A stretch of 45,109 bases of DNA, taken from the NCBI GenBank assembly GCA_945871005.1, contig CAMBUJ010000005.1, positions 1 to 45,109 on the forward strand, read 5' to 3'. Below, one piece after another: positions 42,585 through 45,109 of the stretch. The stretch's first letter is position 1. The number at the start of each line of letters is the position of its first letter. A program made the position numbers and the translations under genes. Under the pieces are notes generated by a model. That model worked only from the letters and a program-made list of their open reading frames with translations. It did not search any database and was not told the origin of the DNA. The DNA comes from Opitutus sp. GAS368. Lineage in GTDB: Bacteria; Verrucomicrobiota; Verrucomicrobiia; Opitutales; Opitutaceae.

Positions 42585-44027
42585 CTAGAGCGCATCGCGG
42601 TAGAGCTCTTCGTAGGCCTGCGCCGTCTTCGCCCAGCCAAAGTCGCTACGCATGCCCCGGGCCTGGATCTCGGTGTAAAGCTGCTTGTCGGCATACAACT
42701 TGAGCGCCCGCGCCAACCCGCCCGCCAAGCCGGCCACGCTTGGGCTAAACATGATGCCGGTGCCCGCCTCCGGATTCGCGTCAATGTCCACCACCGTGTC
42801 GGCCAGGCCGCCCACTTGCGTCACCAACGGAATCGTCCCATAGACCTGCGAATACATCTGGTTGAGTCCGCACGGCTCAAAGCGGGAGGGCATCACAAAG
42901 AAATCGCTGCCCGCCTCAATCAGGTGGCTCATCGATTCGTCCACCCGGCTGGAGAGCACCACGTGGGTGGGAACCAATGCCGCCAGTTCGCGCAGGCTCG
43001 CCTCGAGCTGTTTGTCGCCCTTGCCCAGCACGATCAGCGCCACCTCGTTTTTGCGGAAAAACGCCCCGTTATCCAACAGCAGATCGATGCCCTTCTGCTC
43101 GGTCAGGCGACAGACCATGCCGAATATCGGCCCCTTGAACTTGGGATCGAGCCCGGCCCGGGTCAGCAGCTCAGTGCGGCACTTCGCTTTACCGGCCAGT
43201 TTGCCGACCCCGTAGTGATAGGGGATCAACGGATCGGTCGCCGGATTCCACACGGTGGTGTCGATCCCGTTGATGAACCCGACCAGATCGGCGGCCCGGC
43301 TCAAAATCACACCGTCGAGCCCGCAACCGAATTCGGCCGTCTGAATCTCGCGCGCATAGCGAGGGCTCACCGTGGTGACCCGATCCGAAAACAGGATACC
43401 CGCTTTCATCATGCTCATCTGCCCGTAAAACTCGACGCCATCGATCCCCTTGAGCTCATCGGGCAGATTGGTCCGAGCGAACGAGCGCATCGGGAACACC
43501 CCTTGGAACGCAATGTTGTGGATGGTAAACACCGTCTTCATCGCCAGGGTGATACCGTAGCGTTGCTCGGCGTGGCGCAGCAGCAGCGGCAGCAAACCGC
43601 ATTGCCAGTCATGCCCGTGAATCACGTCGGCACTCATTTCGAGAAAGCGCATGGTTTCCACCACACCTTTGCAGAAGAAAATAAACCGGTGGTGGTTATC
43701 CTCGTAGTCGCGCTCAGGCGTGCCGTAGGGATTGCGCCGGTCGAAGAACTCCTCACGGCAGATCAGGTGGATCGTCAGGTTGGGCGCCGGCGAAAAGGAC
43801 CTGACTTCCCCGCTCATGAACATGTCACCCATCTCGATGCGCAGCCCGTGAGTGCGCGTCGCGTTCACCACCAGCGGATGATCCAGAACCGCGCGGTACC
43901 CCGGCAAGAAGACCGTCACCTCATGCCCCCGCGTCGCCAGGGTCGCGGTCAGCGCCGCCACCGCATCCGCCAGGCCGCCGGTTTTAATGAAGGGAAACAA
44001 TTCACTGGCGACGTGGACGATTTTCAT
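42585..44027 (-). CDS. glgA: glycogen/starch synthase (GT5), copy 2
   Basis: This 480-residue protein is a GlgA with ELFPFIKTGGLADAVAAL (K-T-G-G-L loop, about 15-19), HGHDWQCGLLP near 138, TIHNIAFQGVFP near 167 and PSRFEPCGLNQMYSQVYGT near 379. It makes alpha-1,4-glucan from ADP-glucose. It is clearly diverged from copy 1 and has the more classical bacterial GlgA motifs. It is divergent from the RNase R gene with 83 bp between starts, so promoters for both must lie there. Confidence 0.94.
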   Translation of the reverse strand: MKIVHVASELFPFIKTGGLADAVAALTATLATRGHEVTVFLPGYRAVLDHPLVVNATRTHGLRIEMGDMFMSGEVRSFSPAPNLTIHLICREEFFDRRNPYGTPERDYEDNHHRFIFFCKGVVETMRFLEMSADVIHGHDWQCGLLPLLLRHAEQRYGITLAMKTVFTIHNIAFQGVFPMRSFARTNLPDELKGIDGVEFYGQMSMMKAGILFSDRVTTVSPRYAREIQTAEFGCGLDGVILSRAADLVGFINGIDTTVWNPATDPLIPYHYGVGKLAGKAKCRTELLTRAGLDPKFKGPIFGMVCRLTEQKGIDLLLDNGAFFRKNEVALIVLGKGDKQLEASLRELAALVPTHVVLSSRVDESMSHLIEAGSDFFVMPSRFEPCGLNQMYSQVYGTIPLVTQVGGLADTVVDIDANPEAGTGIMFSPSVAGLAGGLARALKLYADKQLYTEIQARGMRSDFGWAKTAQAYEELYRDAL

Positions 44028-44110
44028 CGCGGGACCCTAGGCGCTGGCGTTGGGTATTTCCACTGAAATAACTGGGAAATCACCCAGTTTCGTCCGCACC
44101 GTCCCCCGCT

Positions 44111-45109
44111 ATGAAATACCGAGACTCGCTTCTGGAACTGCTGCGCCAGCCTGACTATCGCCCCTCCACCATTCTCGCTCTTTCGCACGCGCTTGGCCTC
44201 CACAAAAAACTGCGCTCCGTGTTCGCCCACGAGATCCGCGGGCTGCTCGGCAAGGGCGAACTCGCCCTGGTCCACGGCGACCGCATCAGCCTGCCCTCGC
44301 GCGCCGCGGCCGCCGCCTTCACCCCGTCCGCCCCCGCCAACCGCGGTTTCAGCCACCCCCGCCCCGCCGACTCTGGCCGCGGCCCCGATCGCTCCCCCGA
44401 GGCCGAGGTACTCACCGGCCGGCTCAACTTCCGCGCCGGCGGTTCCGCCTTTGTCGTTCTCCCCAAAGCCGCCTCCGGCCCGGCCCCCGAGTCGATCCAG
44501 ATCTTCCCCGAGGACACCGGCGTGGCCTTCCACGGCGACACCGTTGAGATCTTCGTCAACCCCGGCATCCGCCAGCGCCGCGACGGGCGCGGCACCGAGC
44601 GCACCGGGCGGGTACAACGCGTGCTCGAACGCGCCCGCGACACCGTGGTCGGCAACCTCCAGCGCATCCGCAACACCTACTACGTTAAGCCCGACGACCC
44701 CCGGATGTTTCACGAGATCGTGGTCGGCGACCCGGCCACCGGAAAACTCACCCCCGCCCCCGAGCTCGGCGACAAAGTTGTGGTGCGCCTCGGCGAATGG
44801 ACCCAGCGCAGCCAACTCATCCAGGGCGAAATCATCGAGCGCCTCGGCAAGACCTTCGAGCCGCGCGCCGAACTCGCCGGCATTTACCACAAGTTCAAAC
44901 TCGACCCCACCTTCTCCGCCGCGGTCGAGAGCGAGGTCGCCACGCTTCCCGACTCCGTGCAACCGAGCGAACTACCCGGCCGCCTCGACTACCGCGAAAC
45001 GCCGACTTTCACCATCGATCCGGACGACGCCAAGGACTTCGACGACGCCCTCTCCCTCGAACACCTGCCCACCGGGGAAATCCGCGTCGGTATCCACATC
45101 GCGGATGTC
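44111..45109 (+). CDS. rnr: ribonuclease R, 5' part
   Basis: The gene runs off the window, leaving 333 codons from ATG 44111. The N-terminal winged-helix region (MKYRDSLLELLRQPDYRPSTI ... LLGKGELALVHGDRI) is followed by a Pro/Ala-rich linker, cold-shock-like segments (GRLNFRAGGSAFVVLP; GDTVEIFV) and the start of the RNB catalytic domain, TIDPDDAKDFDDA, whose Asp residues bind Mg2+ in the active site. RNase R degrades structured RNA from the 3' end. The length to this point is normal for the family. The C-terminal S1 domain is outside the window. Confidence 0.92.
   Translation, partial: MKYRDSLLELLRQPDYRPSTILALSHALGLHKKLRSVFAHEIRGLLGKGELALVHGDRISLPSRAAAAAFTPSAPANRGFSHPRPADSGRGPDRSPEAEVLTGRLNFRAGGSAFVVLPKAASGPAPESIQIFPEDTGVAFHGDTVEIFVNPGIRQRRDGRGTERTGRVQRVLERARDTVVGNLQRIRNTYYVKPDDPRMFHEIVVGDPATGKLTPAPELGDKVVVRLGEWTQRSQLIQGEIIERLGKTFEPRAELAGIYHKFKLDPTFSAAVESEVATLPDSVQPSELPGRLDYRETPTFTIDPDDAKDFDDALSLEHLPTGEIRVGIHIADV

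Noticed and set aside
42495-44066. 523-codon frame opposite glycogen synthase copy 2
   Set aside because: It is antisense to a gene with complete GlgA motifs. The translation is His/Arg/Gln-rich and shows no protein family.
44024-44962. 312-codon frame on the minus strand in the RNase R region
   Set aside because: The plus strand encodes clear RNase R motifs through this region, and the opposite frame is Gly/Ala/Glu-rich noise.

Overview
The window looks like a chromosomal segment from a GC-rich bacterium, probably a member of the Verrucomicrobiota (Opitutaceae-like). That guess rests on gene content and GC-rich housekeeping DNA at the right end, not on a phylogenetic marker. It is a mosaic. 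Ordinary chromosome lies at both ends, and between them a chain of accessory modules is built around repeated copies of one tRNA gene, tRNA-Ile(CAU).

Left part (1-10207): an ADP-ribosylglycohydrolase (cut by the window edge), an SPFH/band-7 protein and a diverged NAD-kinase-fold protein form a short operon. After a 240-bp spacer comes a seven-gene operon with overlapping or almost touching genes: a radical SAM enzyme, two asparagine-synthetase-family amide synthetases (one without its glutaminase half), a UDP-sugar glycosyltransferase (GT1 type), a GT2 glycosyltransferase, a sugar-kinase-fold protein that appears circularly permuted, and a PIG-L/LmbE N-deacetylase. I do not recognise this combination. 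It reads as a biosynthetic pathway for a small, glycosylated, amide-containing molecule.

10211-16462: a Tn7-like transposition module of lower GC content. It holds a fused TnsA-TnsB protein, a TnsC/TniB ATPase and a TniQ/TnsD target selector, plus a divergent repressor of the S24 fold that seems to have lost its catalytic lysine. TniQ ends 87 bp before a tRNA-Ile(CAU) gene. That gene is split between U33 and C34 by a 223-nt group I intron closely resembling the small Azoarcus tRNA-Ile intron.

16854-30705: a defence island on the minus strand. A very large SF1 helicase-nuclease comes first, followed by a coupled operon hsdM - hsdS - thsA - thsB - TIR - hsdR - YgjP-like protease. A Thoeris anti-phage system (SIR2-SLOG effector plus two TIR proteins) is therefore nested inside a type I restriction-modification operon. 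The two target-recognition domains of HsdS are nearly the same, so a symmetric target is predicted.

31107-38236: a second, intronless tRNA-Ile(CAU) starts a 7.1-kb integrative element bounded by a 49-bp direct repeat of the tRNA 3' part. The element carries a tyrosine integrase, two small HTH proteins, an SF3 helicase, an AEP-type primase, a nested inverted repeat that looks like a replication origin, and paired GTGTACCC sites near each end that look like integrase arm sites. An IS630-family insertion has broken one small gene in it.

38237-45109: back in GC-rich chromosome, with a GT4 glycosyltransferase, a ribosome hibernation factor with a strong terminator, two convergent glycogen synthases separated by 96-bp tandem repeats rich in hairpins, and the 5' part of RNase R.
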